This document shows positions 6,893-13,982 of a stretch of DNA of 64,000 nucleotides, piece after piece. Every line of letters begins with the position of its first letter. Positions within the stretch are counted from its first letter, which is position 1. Source of the DNA: a virus; IMG/VR virus record IMGVR_UViG_3300031669_000007, positions 1 through 64,000 of that record, one strand, 5' to 3'. Under the pieces are notes generated by a model, which worked only from the letters and a program-made list of their open reading frames with translations, was not told the origin of the DNA and ran no database searches. The position numbers were made by a program, and so were the translations under genes.

Positions 6893-7133
6893 GACCACTT
6901 TAACAAACAGAGAGTTATGTTTTTTTCGGCGCACCCTTTACAATTTGTATTGCGGGATAATCAATATCACCAGCAAAGTCTGCTCGGTAAAAGCCATCTA
7001 AGTTTACATACTTTTCAATATCACATTCTTTTGCCCACTTAAAGAATTCCTCTTTCTCTTTCTCAGTAGTAAAATCCTTGAGTTCAAGTCCAGTTTGTCC
7101 TTCACTTAAAGTAAGCGTGTTAATAATTTTCAT
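6889..7133 (-). pseudogene. Tail-family gene with tail out of frame (A7 run)
   Basis: From ATG at 7133 the frame stops at 6915 with I-V-K-G-A-P-K-K-T, lacking the family tail. Shifting by one base in the run of seven A gives K-N-I-T-L-C-L-L-K-W-S and a TGA at 6889-6891 that overlaps the next ATG, exactly the usual arrangement. The body has F-F-K-W-A-K-E-C-D where relatives have the W-C-E helix. It may be a -1 frameshift on the A7 run, a decayed gene, or a one-base homopolymer error. Confidence 0.65.
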
Positions 7134-7354
7134 GACCACCTCAACATAAAGAGCATAAGATCTTGTTCACTTGTAAAATCAATATATTCAGTTTTCTCAA
7201 TATTAATTGCTCGCCATTCTAATAATAGCTTAGAGATGATATCATTATCTACCATCTTATGCCCGAGACCCTCGTAGTAATCAACAAAGTTGTCCCACCA
7301 ACCATTGAACTCAAGACTTGCTCCACCATCCTCATATACAGAAATTCGTATCAT
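7130..7354 (-). CDS. Tail-family small protein (LFMLRWS)
   Basis: Start ATG at 7354 (MIRISVYEDGG), overlapping the upstream stop. Shares W-W-x-N-F-V-D-Y-Y near residue 22 and the tail F-T-S-E-Q-D-L-M-L-F-M-L-R-W-S with the next two genes; the three are recent tandem copies. The codons for L-R-W-S and stop (TTGAGGTGGTCATGA) also give the ribosome-binding site and start of the downstream gene. Confidence 0.75.
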   Translation of the reverse strand: MIRISVYEDGGASLEFNGWWDNFVDYYEGLGHKMVDNDIISKLLLEWRAINIEKTEYIDFTSEQDLMLFMLRWS

Positions 7355-7572
7355 GCCCACCTCAATAAAAACAGCGTGACCTCTTCTTCAGTGTTGAAAC
7401 CAATATAGGGACTGTTTTCGACGTTGATTATTCCATATTTCCCCAACGTCTCGGTCATGCCCTCATTTGTTACCATGTCAAACCCTTTTCCTCTATGGTA
7501 GTCAACGAAGTTAGTCCACCATCTATTAAACTGCCTAACACCAGTATTGTCACATACAGTCATCTTAATCAT
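7351..7572 (-). CDS. Tail-family small protein (LFLLRWA)
   Basis: Start ATG at 7572 (MIKMTVCDNTGV). Close relative of the flanking genes: R-W-W-T-N-F-V-D-Y-H and tail F-N-T-E-E-E-V-T-L-F-L-L-R-W-A. Ends TTGAGGTGGGCATGA, again joining the tail codons, a Shine-Dalgarno and the next ATG. Confidence 0.75.
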   Translation of the reverse strand: MIKMTVCDNTGVRQFNRWWTNFVDYHRGKGFDMVTNEGMTETLGKYGIINVENSPYIGFNTEEEVTLFLLRWA

Positions 7573-7790
7573 GACCACCTCAACACGAACAGTAAGTAAT
7601 CTTGCTCGGTTTTAAAACTAATGAATTCAGTTTCTTCAATGTTTGTTGCGTTCCAATCCTCTAATGCTTTGTCAAGTCGATCACCATCTAATAGAAAACT
7701 GCTTAGTTCTTCGTAGTGGGCAATAAAATTTAACCACCATCGATGATTGCTACCTATAGAATCGTAAGCAAATACAGATACCTTAATCAT
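7569..7790 (-). CDS. Tail-family small protein (LFVLRWS)
   Basis: A 73-residue protein, third of the W-W-x-N-F triplet (H-R-W-W-L-N-F-I-A-H-Y). Tail F-K-T-E-Q-D-Y-L-L-F-V-L-R-W-S. ATGA overlaps at its 3' end. Confidence 0.75.
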   Translation of the reverse strand: MIKVSVFAYDSIGSNHRWWLNFIAHYEELSSFLLDGDRLDKALEDWNATNIEETEFISFKTEQDYLLFVLRWS

Positions 7791-8050
7791 TTATTCCACC
7801 TCAACAAAAACAGCATAGCATCTTTTTCTTCTTTAAACATCCAAGTCAACGGAGTCACTGTAGACATTGTATTTAGGGATGTGGTTGTTGGATGCTTGTG
7901 GAATTCATAGACCACGTTTCTCTTATACCATACATCTCTCTCATAGCCAAATATTTCTTCGCACCATTCTTCGCAGGGTCGCCACTGTAGATTTATATCG
8001 GGCACGTTGTGATAAATCTCATACCACCCATTAACAAGTTCATGTTTCAT
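7787..8050 (-). CDS. Tail-family small protein (LFLLRWNK)
   Basis: An 87-residue protein with C-E-E-W-C-E-E-I-F-G, a central W-Y-K-R, and tail F-K-E-E-K-D-A-M-L-F-L-L-R-W-N-K. Its start overlaps the preceding gene by 11 bases. Its end reads TTGAGGTGGAATAAATGA. Confidence 0.75.
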   Translation of the reverse strand: MKHELVNGWYEIYHNVPDINLQWRPCEEWCEEIFGYERDVWYKRNVVYEFHKHPTTTSLNTMSTVTPLTWMFKEEKDAMLFLLRWNK

Positions 8051-8273
8051 TGTTATTGGGATTCACGTTTGTCCAGCGTAGTGAAAATATTACTGCATCT
8101 TCTTCTCTCCTAAACAGGTAGATGGAATTTCCCGGAGAAGAATATGTATCTATATCCCAATCATACTGTCGCCGACCAATACTTTTGGCGCACCAATCAA
8201 CTCTTACATTTACATCTATATTATCACGTAGATTTGATCGACGAAGTGTGGGCAATGTTATCTTATGTATCAT
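8040..8273 (-). CDS. Tail-family small protein (IFSLRW)
   Basis: A 77-residue protein: basic start (MIHKITLPTLRRSN), D-W-C-A-K-S-I-G, a Trp near the middle (YDWDI), tail F-R-R-E-E-D-A-V-I-F-S-L-R-W followed by TNVNPNNNET. Confidence 0.75.
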   Translation of the reverse strand: MIHKITLPTLRRSNLRDNIDVNVRVDWCAKSIGRRQYDWDIDTYSSPGNSIYLFRREEDAVIFSLRWTNVNPNNNET

Positions 8274-8485
8274 GAGAACTGTATAATAAACATCAAATAA
8301 TCTGCTTCGGTCGTAAACTCAAAATCAAGAACTAAATCTTTATAAGGTTTTTGAATAACTCTTACGATATAATCTCCTGGGTAGGTCGTATAGACAAAAG
8401 AACAGATTTCGTCTTCTTCGCTATGAGTGATAATAAAGTTGCCATATATTTCTGTTACTGCCTTCTGTATCTTATCTATTTGCAC
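8270..8485 (-). CDS. Tail-family protein, YPGDYIV type
   Basis: A GTG start at 8485 is supported by AGGA upstream. The 71-residue product has Y-P-G-D-Y-I-V-R-V and ends F-T-T-E-A-D-Y-L-M-F-I-I-Q-F-S. The same Y-P-G-D/N-Y-V/I-V block occurs at 59034-59255 and 60408-60611, so this subfamily is shared by two arrays 50 kb apart. Confidence 0.65.
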   Translation of the reverse strand: MQIDKIQKAVTEIYGNFIITHSEEDEICSFVYTTYPGDYIVRVIQKPYKDLVLDFEFTTEADYLMFIIQFS

Positions 8486-8486
8486 C

Positions 8487-8729
8487 TTAAAAATCCTCTA
8501 TCAAAGTATCCGGCCACTTCATCAACATGATTACTATTAACTTTTCATCAACCCACAGACTATCGCCGCGGTTCTTTGGTTCTATCCAAAGATCCCTGTC
8601 TTGAGTCGTAATCCAATCATACACTTCATTAGAGGCACTGATTAGTTGGAACATATATTCTGTTCCTACACGTTGCTTTGGATTCGTGTTGTTTTCTCTA
8701 ACCCAATGTTTTATTATGGCTATGACCAT
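8487..8729 (-). CDS. Tail-family divergent member (MLMKWPD)
   Basis: An 80-residue protein with V-Y-D-W-I-T-T-Q-D-R-D-L-W and tail D-E-K-L-I-V-I-M-L-M-K-W-P-D followed by TLIEDF. The extension past the Trp resembles the Y-P-E-S-I extension at 25517-25777. Confidence 0.6.
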   Translation of the reverse strand: MVIAIIKHWVRENNTNPKQRVGTEYMFQLISASNEVYDWITTQDRDLWIEPKNRGDSLWVDEKLIVIMLMKWPDTLIEDF

Positions 8730-8941
8730 TTCAATAGATACATCATATAATCAGATTCTGATGAAAGCCATACTTCTGGTCGACCACCCCAGTCATGTTT
8801 AATCTGCCAACCACCGTTGCATGATGCTCTAACCCAAGACATCGATTCTACATGATGATGAGTATTACAATCACATTTATATTTCGGATCAAATACGGAT
8901 ATGTTCGTTGTAGTCGCTGATTGTGTAAAGAAAGAAGTCAT
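8720..8941 (-). CDS. Tail-family small protein (MYLLKWS)
   Basis: A 73-residue protein with a His/Cys-rich N-terminal half (KCDCNTHHHVESMSW), a Gly/Trp-rich middle and tail L-S-S-E-S-D-Y-M-M-Y-L-L-K-W-S. AAGGTGG, encoding R-W of the preceding gene, lies seven bases before its ATG. Confidence 0.65.
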   Translation of the reverse strand: MTSFFTQSATTTNISVFDPKYKCDCNTHHHVESMSWVRASCNGGWQIKHDWGGRPEVWLSSESDYMMYLLKWS

Positions 8942-8942
8942 A

Positions 8943-9167
8943 CTATAACCACCTTAACGAAAACAACATTGCATCTTTCTTGCAGTTAAATGAATATAAT
9001 CTTCCAGGTAAGTCCTCGGACCACAGTAAATGACAATCCCCAAATGTTTTATCGCACCAATCAACTATTTCAATAGAGTTTTCTTTGCGTTCGCGAAATC
9101 TAATTTCGAAGCGAAGACTGCCACGACGTGTTTCCGCCCTCATCCTAGCTTTCTCTAGTGTTGACAT
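8943..9167 (-). CDS. Tail-family small protein (LFSLRWL)
   Basis: Start at 9167 (MSTLEKARMRAETRRG), overlapping the upstream TAA (TAATG). Very basic N-terminus, I-V-D-W-C-D-K-T-F-G, then L-L-W-S-E-D and tail F-N-C-K-K-D-A-M-L-F-S-L-R-W-L. Confidence 0.7.
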   Translation of the reverse strand: MSTLEKARMRAETRRGSLRFEIRFRERKENSIEIVDWCDKTFGDCHLLWSEDLPGRLYSFNCKKDAMLFSLRWL

Positions 9168-9427
9168 TAATGTGATCCCCACTTCAATAAGAACATTGAA
9201 GCATCTTCTTCGTTAAAAAATACAAAATATTCCTTCTTGTTTTCTCTTACGATAATGATACCCTGCGTAAATAGCCAATCCTCAAATTTCTTCATACTGC
9301 CATGATGGCGACTGCTCCCGCCTTGGAAGTAGAATCTTTTCTTCTCTTCTATTTCTAATCCCAGAATCACTTGATTGTGATATTTAAGAAGTTTCTGAAA
9401 ATATGGAAATGCGTGAATTTTTATCAT
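9167..9427 (-). CDS. Tail-family small protein (MFLLKWG)
   Basis: Start at 9427 (MIKIHAFPYFQK) with ATGA overlap. Lys/Gln-rich centre, a W near residue 58 (FEDWLFTQGI) and tail F-F-N-E-E-D-A-S-M-F-L-L-K-W-G-S-H. Confidence 0.7.
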   Translation of the reverse strand: MIKIHAFPYFQKLLKYHNQVILGLEIEEKKRFYFQGGSSRHHGSMKKFEDWLFTQGIIIVRENKKEYFVFFNEEDASMFLLKWGSH

Positions 9428-9732
9428 TGACACTTCCACTTCAAAAGAAAGTAAGAGATAAGAGACTCGTGTTTTTTACTAAGTTTTATCTCAAGAATCG
9501 AAAGATTCTTTTTGTTTAACCTATAATCCCAATCAATGCCACGAATACCGGCTATTTCCATTAGGTCATCGCGATACTGAATATATGACATCAAGTCATC
9601 ATCCGAATATAAAACACAAATAGTCTTTGTTCTGGTCGTTAGCCACCATATACGTTGTTTAAGAGAACCATAGTCAACTAAGTATTTCTTAGTTTCGTTG
9701 TAAAAAATTGATATAGTTGATAACTTAGGCAT
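9424..9732 (-). CDS. Tail-family long member (YFLLKW)
   Basis: A 102-residue protein, first gene of the array. It keeps a G-I-D-W-D-Y Trp and the tail K-H-E-S-L-I-S-Y-F-L-L-K-W-K-C-Q. It directly follows the RNase H gene and the promoter at 10440-10467, so the array is likely expressed early as one message. Confidence 0.6.
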   Translation of the reverse strand: MPKLSTISIFYNETKKYLVDYGSLKQRIWWLTTRTKTICVLYSDDDLMSYIQYRDDLMEIAGIRGIDWDYRLNKKNLSILEIKLSKKHESLISYFLLKWKCQ

Positions 9733-9735
9733 TAA

Positions 9736-10410
9736 CTATTCTGCCATTTCCCAAGCATTAGATGTTTTGCACCATTTAAAAGATACTGTCTTTTCTTTTT
9801 CCAACTCACTCTTTTTCTTATCCGTTATGGATTTTACGAATGGCGGAAACCACTGTGCTTCGCAGTTGTTAACACTATCCCAAGTGCCGAATCCATTGTT
9901 TATCCATAAATGGAACTTCATTATTTTTTTCTCTTTTACTGCTGCTCGAGCCAAATAGTCTGCTCGGCAATTATCTATTATTTGTTTGTGTCCTTTTATC
10001 CAGTGCATCTGTGATAACGCGAGCCAACGCATCAATTTTATCACTGCATGTTTGTCGTTTGGACAGAAGAATTTTTGAAATAACGTGAGACGTTTGTATA
10101 TGTTTGCTCGATGATTACTCTTGTTTGCTCGTTCCAAATGAAATCCTGAATACGCAACCCACGAGCAGTCTGTGTAAAAACTTGTTTGCTCTGGATCAGC
10201 ATTATGTTTTTCTGCGTGAAGAACTGCATGATAAAATGCAAGAAGTTCGTAAAATCCGCCAGCCTGTCGTTTTTCCATGCTGTAATCTACGAACCCGTTT
10301 ATCTCTACTGACTTTCCGGTTAGGTGTCGCGCAACAACTCCCCAACCCTGACGGATAGTGTTTCCTATTTTAGATTCGCTTCCATCAATGTAAAAAGTAA
10401 GTTTTGACAT
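9736..10410 (-). CDS. RNase HI-like ribonuclease
   Basis: A 224-residue protein with the four acidic positions of RNase HI: D in Y-I-D-G-S (residue about 9), E in G-F-Y-E-L-L-A (about 55), D in F-Y-T-D-C-S-W (about 80) and a final D in D-N-C-R-A-D-Y-L-A after W-I-K-G-H. It should hydrolyse RNA in RNA-DNA hybrids, for example replication primers. The C-terminal 60 residues, lysine and tryptophan rich, are extra to the fold. Own early-type promoter at 10440-10467. Confidence 0.75.
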   Translation of the reverse strand: MSKLTFYIDGSESKIGNTIRQGWGVVARHLTGKSVEINGFVDYSMEKRQAGGFYELLAFYHAVLHAEKHNADPEQTSFYTDCSWVAYSGFHLERANKSNHRANIYKRLTLFQKFFCPNDKHAVIKLMRWLALSQMHWIKGHKQIIDNCRADYLARAAVKEKKIMKFHLWINNGFGTWDSVNNCEAQWFPPFVKSITDKKKSELEKEKTVSFKWCKTSNAWEMAE

Positions 10411-10439
10411 GATTGAATATCCCTTGACTTAATAACGCT

Positions 10440-10467
10440 ATTATACACTCTTTTGCTGAAATGTCAA
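10440..10467 (-). promoter_or_regulatory. Sigma70-like early promoter
   Basis: TTGACA, 16-base spacer, TATAAT on the minus strand; drives RNase H and, by layout, the 6.2-9.7 kb array. It lies directly behind a terminator. Confidence 0.8.
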
Positions 10468-10476
10468 GCAAAGAAA

Positions 10477-10507
10477 ACCCCAGAATAATCAACTACTTAT
10501 CTGGGGT
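10477..10507 (-). terminator. Intrinsic terminator after 10530-10793
   Basis: An 8-bp stem (ACCCCAGA paired with TCTGGGGT) with a 15-base loop; on the minus strand it is followed by TTTTCTTT. It separates the AAA ATPase operon from the early promoter at 10440. Confidence 0.7.
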
Positions 10508-10529
10508 AAACCTACATCTTAGGAGATGT

Positions 10530-10793
10530 TTAGTGAGATCCTGACCTGTTATCGCGTATAAAGTCTTGCATTCTTTCGAGTTCTTCGACAGTTTCCCAAT
10601 CTAACTTTTTCATATCATTTGAATCAAGAAGTCTAACTGACAAGTCCTCGTTAAACTCTAGCAGTGAACCACATTTGTAGCAAATGGATAAATCGCCTTC
10701 ACGAGGAATTGCTTCTCCGTCTGTCCCAGTTGCTGCGTTTAATGTCGCGCCGCATCCAGGACATTCGTGATCGTCAGTGAGCGTAGTAACCAT
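10530..10793 (-). CDS. Zinc-ribbon protein
   Basis: Start at 10793 (MVTTLTDDHE) just after the stop of the ATPase gene; the in-frame extension to 10904 lies inside that gene. Residues 11-50 carry C-P-G-C-G and C-Y-K-C-G, a standard zinc ribbon. The C-terminal half is acidic and helical (DWETVEELERMQDFIRD). Position suggests a partner of the AAA ATPase upstream. Confidence 0.65.
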   Translation of the reverse strand: MVTTLTDDHECPGCGATLNAATGTDGEAIPREGDLSICYKCGSLLEFNEDLSVRLLDSNDMKKLDWETVEELERMQDFIRDNRSGSH

Positions 10794-10806
10794 CTTATCT
10801 TTTATA

Positions 10807-11925
10807 TTAGAAGGCATAAGCGTTGTATGTCTGTACGATCTTGGTGAAAGTAACTGTTGCGCCATCATCGTTAGCGTAGACGAATGTTCCTGCGGCCGCA
10901 TCAACTTTCTTCAAGTTAAGATAAGTGAAGTGGTATTCATTGTCTTGATCTTCGCGTCCAACCATACTTGCTGCACCATTTTCTGGTGTTTCGTCCCAGC
11001 ATTCATCGATGTTTTCAGCAGTGTCTGTATCAACTTTAGCGATGCTGAATTTTTCAGAAGTGATTGGGTTACCTCTCCATTCAGCAGGAGCAACTTCGTT
11101 GTCGGGCACCTGAACGCCCTTAACTTTCAGCGACACTTTGTAGCGGCCGCCGTCGCCAGCTTGTGGCTTCGCGTTAAGAAGTTTGATTGCTTCTTGCGCT
11201 GTTTCTTTGTAGCGATTCATTTCTTCGCAAAGTGCCTTGAGCAAGTCGAAGTTGAACTGCGAGAACATTGTGCTAATGCGGCAAACATTGTCGATCTGTC
11301 CTTGGTCATCCAGGTTTTCTTTGCAATACTCAATGATGAAATCAACATCAAGCCCAAGAAAGTCAAGCATGTAAAAAATACGACCAGGACGATTACGCAT
11401 ATTTTCGTCAATGCGCCACTTGTCGTTGCAAGTAAGCACGAACAGTTTCTTGGACGGAAATACGCCGTCGAGCAACGTAAGAATTGCTGTTTGCTCGTTG
11501 CTGTCATACACTTTCTCAAATTCATCAAACAAAATCATGCAGGGCTGCTCGATGGATTGGATAAGCGAATTAAAACCGTCGCCGGAGAAGGGAGTGTTGA
11601 TGATGATTGTTGGCATATTTTGCTCTGCTGCTTTAACAGACAGCATTTTGGCAAGAAGAGTTTTGCCAGAACCTTTTTCTCCAGCAAGCATCACGCCAGT
11701 AGAGTTTGGGCGAGTATTGAAAGTGTTGATCATGCGATCAGCATTTTTCAGAGTGTCGCCATAAATCTTTTGTGACATATCAAACGTGTCAACTATTTCA
11801 AAGAAAAAGTTACCAAACGGATCTTGTTTGATAATGTAATTACCGACCGGCAAGACTTTGTGCAAATCAAGCATTTCTTCATTTGCTGCGCGGAAGGTGT
11901 TGCCGTTCTTCATAAACATTGTCAT
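10807..11925 (-). CDS. AAA+ ATPase
   Basis: A 372-residue protein. Walker A is G-E-K-G-S-G-K-T-L-L-A-K (residues about 83-94), Walker B is C-M-I-L-F-D-E-F-E-K (about 130-140), and sensor 1 and arginine-finger candidates follow (L-T-C-N-D, then R-N-R-P-G-R). The C-terminal 110 residues are a separate charged domain. Classic AAA type, possibly a remodeller of protein complexes; a role in late-gene control or replication is speculation. Promoter at 11965-11993. Confidence 0.75.
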   Translation of the reverse strand: MTMFMKNGNTFRAANEEMLDLHKVLPVGNYIIKQDPFGNFFFEIVDTFDMSQKIYGDTLKNADRMINTFNTRPNSTGVMLAGEKGSGKTLLAKMLSVKAAEQNMPTIIINTPFSGDGFNSLIQSIEQPCMILFDEFEKVYDSNEQTAILTLLDGVFPSKKLFVLTCNDKWRIDENMRNRPGRIFYMLDFLGLDVDFIIEYCKENLDDQGQIDNVCRISTMFSQFNFDLLKALCEEMNRYKETAQEAIKLLNAKPQAGDGGRYKVSLKVKGVQVPDNEVAPAEWRGNPITSEKFSIAKVDTDTAENIDECWDETPENGAASMVGREDQDNEYHFTYLNLKKVDAAAGTFVYANDDGATVTFTKIVQTYNAYAF

Positions 11926-11964
11926 CGTGTTGTCTTTCTATTGAGTTAATTAAATTGTGTAACT

Positions 11965-11993
11965 ACTATACTATGGTTCTTGCTATTTTGCAA
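11965..11993 (-). promoter_or_regulatory. Probable promoter of AAA ATPase
   Basis: TTGCAA, 17-base spacer, TATAGT on the minus strand, 40 bases upstream of the ATPase start. Weaker match than the other early promoters. Confidence 0.5.
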
Positions 11994-12005
11994 CTATTTC
12001 GGTTG

Positions 12006-12182
12006 CTATGATGTGCCTTGCCAGCGTAACGTAAAGAGCAAGGCGTCGGCATCTATCTCAAAATTCATGTAATATGCTTTTCTATACCACCGACCCGCAC
12101 AGTGAAAATCACACCATACCTTATATTCATATAGACGTGTCGTCCAATCTCCGGCACCCCAATCTCCTATATCAACTATCAT
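12006..12182 (-). CDS. Isolated tail-family protein, 58 residues
   Basis: A 58-residue frame from ATG at 12182 (MIVDIGDWGAGDW) with V-W-C-D-F-H and tail F-E-I-D-A-D-A-L-L-F-T-L-R-W-Q followed by GTS. The tail leaves no doubt that it is a family member, stranded between the AAA ATPase and a homing-endonuclease scar. Confidence 0.7.
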   Translation of the reverse strand: MIVDIGDWGAGDWTTRLYEYKVWCDFHCAGRWYRKAYYMNFEIDADALLFTLRWQGTS

Positions 12183-12194
12183 ATTATCGCCGTC

Positions 12195-12347
12195 GGATCA
12201 AAGTATGGACTAAACAATTTCAAAAATGCTGCTCTTACAAGAGTTAAAGAAGGAACTCACCCATCTCAAATTTTAGTATCCTGTATTGTTTGTCACAAAG
12301 CAATTAAGGGAGTAGCTAACCTTACGAAATACCATCAGCACAATTAG
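12195..12347 (+). pseudogene. Remnant of GIY-YIG homing endonuclease 3' end
   Basis: In the frame ending TAG at 12345-12347 the plus strand encodes G-S-K-Y-G-L-N-N-F-K-N, then T-R-V-K-E-G-T-H, and ends C-I-V-C-H-K-A-I-K-G-x-x-N-L-T-K-Y-H. This matches the layout of the end of the endonuclease at 29546-30193 (C-P-Y-C-H-K-L-I-x-x-G-N-Y-S-R-W-H). There is no start and no catalytic domain, so it is a scar. It overlaps the last codons of the 12322-12648 gene on the other strand. Confidence 0.6.
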
Positions 12348-12648
12348 TTATTCGTTCTTTTAAATTAGAATAAAAACTGTCCAGTTCACCACCAAACTTC
12401 CCGATCAGATGTGGCATACCAAAAAGAACCGTTGCGTAATCTTCTTTATCCCATGCTTCGATTACTGCTTGATGTAAATCAGTGAGTCTTTTCATGTCGG
12501 CCATTTCTTCAGGCGGAACCGATGCTGGATCTACGATGCAGTAGGCAGTTTGGTTGTTTCCTGCAATCTCAAATGTCTCGAGTTGAAGAACGACATATTT
12601 TTCTTTTATCTCATCAAAATTTTTGCAGTTGCCAAATATTATATGCAT
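12322..12648 (-). CDS. Hypothetical protein, 108 residues
   Basis: Starts MHIIFGNCKNFDEIKE. Central acidic stretch (PASVPPEEMADMKR) and a helical C-terminus. Its last 9 codons overlap the homing-endonuclease remnant on the opposite strand, so its C-terminus may have been altered by that insertion. No family recognised. Confidence 0.55.
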   Translation of the reverse strand: MHIIFGNCKNFDEIKEKYVVLQLETFEIAGNNQTAYCIVDPASVPPEEMADMKRLTDLHQAVIEAWDKEDYATVLFGMPHLIGKFGGELDSFYSNLKERITNCADGIS

Positions 12649-12690
12649 TTATTATCCTTTAGTTAAATATATTTAGTCTACATTGCGTGG

Positions 12691-12698
12691 TATAAATA
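12691..12698 (+). promoter_or_regulatory. Late promoter TATAAATA, 4 bases before ATG
   Basis: Exact TATAAATA on the plus strand; the endonuclease ATG follows after only 4 bases, so a transcript started at the usual distance would begin at or inside the start codon. Confidence 0.6.
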
Positions 12699-12702
12699 CT
12701 TT

Positions 12703-13455
12703 ATGAAAAAACTTACATTAGATGAATTTCTATATCGATCAGAAAAGCAACATAAAAACAAATATGACTACTCTTTAGTAAATTATCAAAATGTAGATGC
12801 CGAAGTTCAAATTAAATGCATCAAACATAATTTTATTTTTTCTCAAACTCCATATTATCATATGCGTGGTTTTTGTAGATGCCCATCGTGTAAGATTGAA
12901 AAACAAAAAGAAACATTCTTAAAAAATTTCGGTGTTGATAACCCAATGAAAGACACCAACAAACAAAAGCAAGCAATCAAAACTAAAAAACAAAAATATA
13001 ATGATGACTGGAATAACACCAAAAAATTAAGATCTACTTTATTGGAACGATATGGAGTAGACTGGAATTCTAAAATACCTGAGGTGTTTGAAAAACAACA
13101 AAGTAGGCAGCGAACTAATAAATCTTATTCTTTCCCATCTGGCAATACATATAATGTTCAAGGATATGAGTCAATGGCAATCGACCTCTTACTAAAAGAG
13201 GGTTATGCAGAAGAAGATATTCTCTTAAAAAATCGACCATCAATAACTTATCAAACATATGATTCTAAATTAAGTCTATACCACCCAGATATTATCTTAT
13301 CAAAAGAAAAAAGAATAATAGAAGTTAAATCTACATATACGGTTACTATTGATAAAAACTTGCAACAAAAACAAAATGCCTGCAAAAATCAAGGTTGGTT
13401 ATTTGAAGTCTGGGTATTTGATAAGAAAGCAAATTTAGTTAGAAAATTTTCATAA
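12703..13455 (+). CDS. Homing endonuclease, PD-(D/E)XK (Vsr-like) type
   Basis: A 250-residue free-standing endonuclease on the plus strand among minus-strand genes. The N-terminal 65 residues form a zinc-bearing recognition module (H-K-N-K-Y-D-Y-S-L-V-N-Y; I-K-C-I-K-H; C-R-C-P-S-C). The middle holds two F-G/Y-G-V-D repeats. The C-terminus has Y-H-P-D-I-I-L and I-I-E-V-K-S, the catalytic core of PD-(D/E)XK enzymes. It is AT-rich compared with its neighbours and overlaps the 3' end of the HD hydrolase gene by 67 bases. Confidence 0.75.
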   Translation: MKKLTLDEFLYRSEKQHKNKYDYSLVNYQNVDAEVQIKCIKHNFIFSQTPYYHMRGFCRCPSCKIEKQKETFLKNFGVDNPMKDTNKQKQAIKTKKQKYNDDWNNTKKLRSTLLERYGVDWNSKIPEVFEKQQSRQRTNKSYSFPSGNTYNVQGYESMAIDLLLKEGYAEEDILLKNRPSITYQTYDSKLSLYHPDIILSKEKRIIEVKSTYTVTIDKNLQQKQNACKNQGWLFEVWVFDKKANLVRKFS

Positions 13456-13982
13456 GCCTCTGTTGAAGTAAGAATTTCTGGATAATCTTGCAAGTCTCTA
13501 AGAGAGACGGGATAATTTTCTTTTTCCGGCCAGTGTTGACCACGACTATGCATAAAGTGATATGCTTCAATAAACTGCGCTTTCTTATCATAATAATGAC
13601 AAATTTTTTGTTCTTCTTCTGTTGGTTGTCTACCTAAAAATTTCTCATTGACAATAAATAATAGTCGATCTTCAACCTCCTTAACTGCTTTTCTAATAGA
13701 TACAATGTGTTTAACCGGTGACGGTATATCGCCAATATATGTTTCTGCCGCATCATGCAATAAACCTATCATTGCCAATCCATTGTTTTTATATTCGTGA
13801 AACATTAAATCAGCAACAAAAATACAATGTTGAGCAACTGTTGGCGGAACTGCTGTTACCGTCTGTCCGCAGAAGCGCGACATTCGCGATAATCCCCACG
13901 CAATATCTTCAATATTTATAGTGTTTGGGTCAGGGTTTGATAAATCAACGAGTTGCCCAGTAACTGTTTCTAATTTACGCAT
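13389..13982 (-). CDS. HD-domain hydrolase (YfbR-like nucleotidase)
   Basis: A 197-residue protein with the HD-domain metal ligands: Q-H-C-I-F-V-A-D (His, residue about 46), L-L-H-D-A-A-E (His-Asp, about 72) and a later D-K-K-A-Q. Family members dephosphorylate deoxynucleoside monophosphates, which fits a phage with its own ribonucleotide reductase. The last 22 codons lie over the converging endonuclease gene, so the extreme C-terminus may be acquired. Confidence 0.75.
   Translation of the reverse strand: MRKLETVTGQLVDLSNPDPNTINIEDIAWGLSRMSRFCGQTVTAVPPTVAQHCIFVADLMFHEYKNNGLAMIGLLHDAAETYIGDIPSPVKHIVSIRKAVKEVEDRLLFIVNEKFLGRQPTEEEQKICHYYDKKAQFIEAYHFMHSRGQHWPEKENYPVSLRDLQDYPEILTSTEAYENFLTKFAFLSNTQTSNNQP

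Noticed and set aside
6191-9732. Regular spacing of short units as a possible CRISPR or non-coding repeat array
   Set aside because: Units are coding frames of different length with divergent DNA; only protein-level tail motifs recur, and no short direct repeats with spacers are present.
10777-11775. Long plus-strand frame opposite the AAA ATPase
   Set aside because: Antisense shadow of a well-motifed gene; translation is Cys/Phe rich with no motif and no ribosome-binding site.
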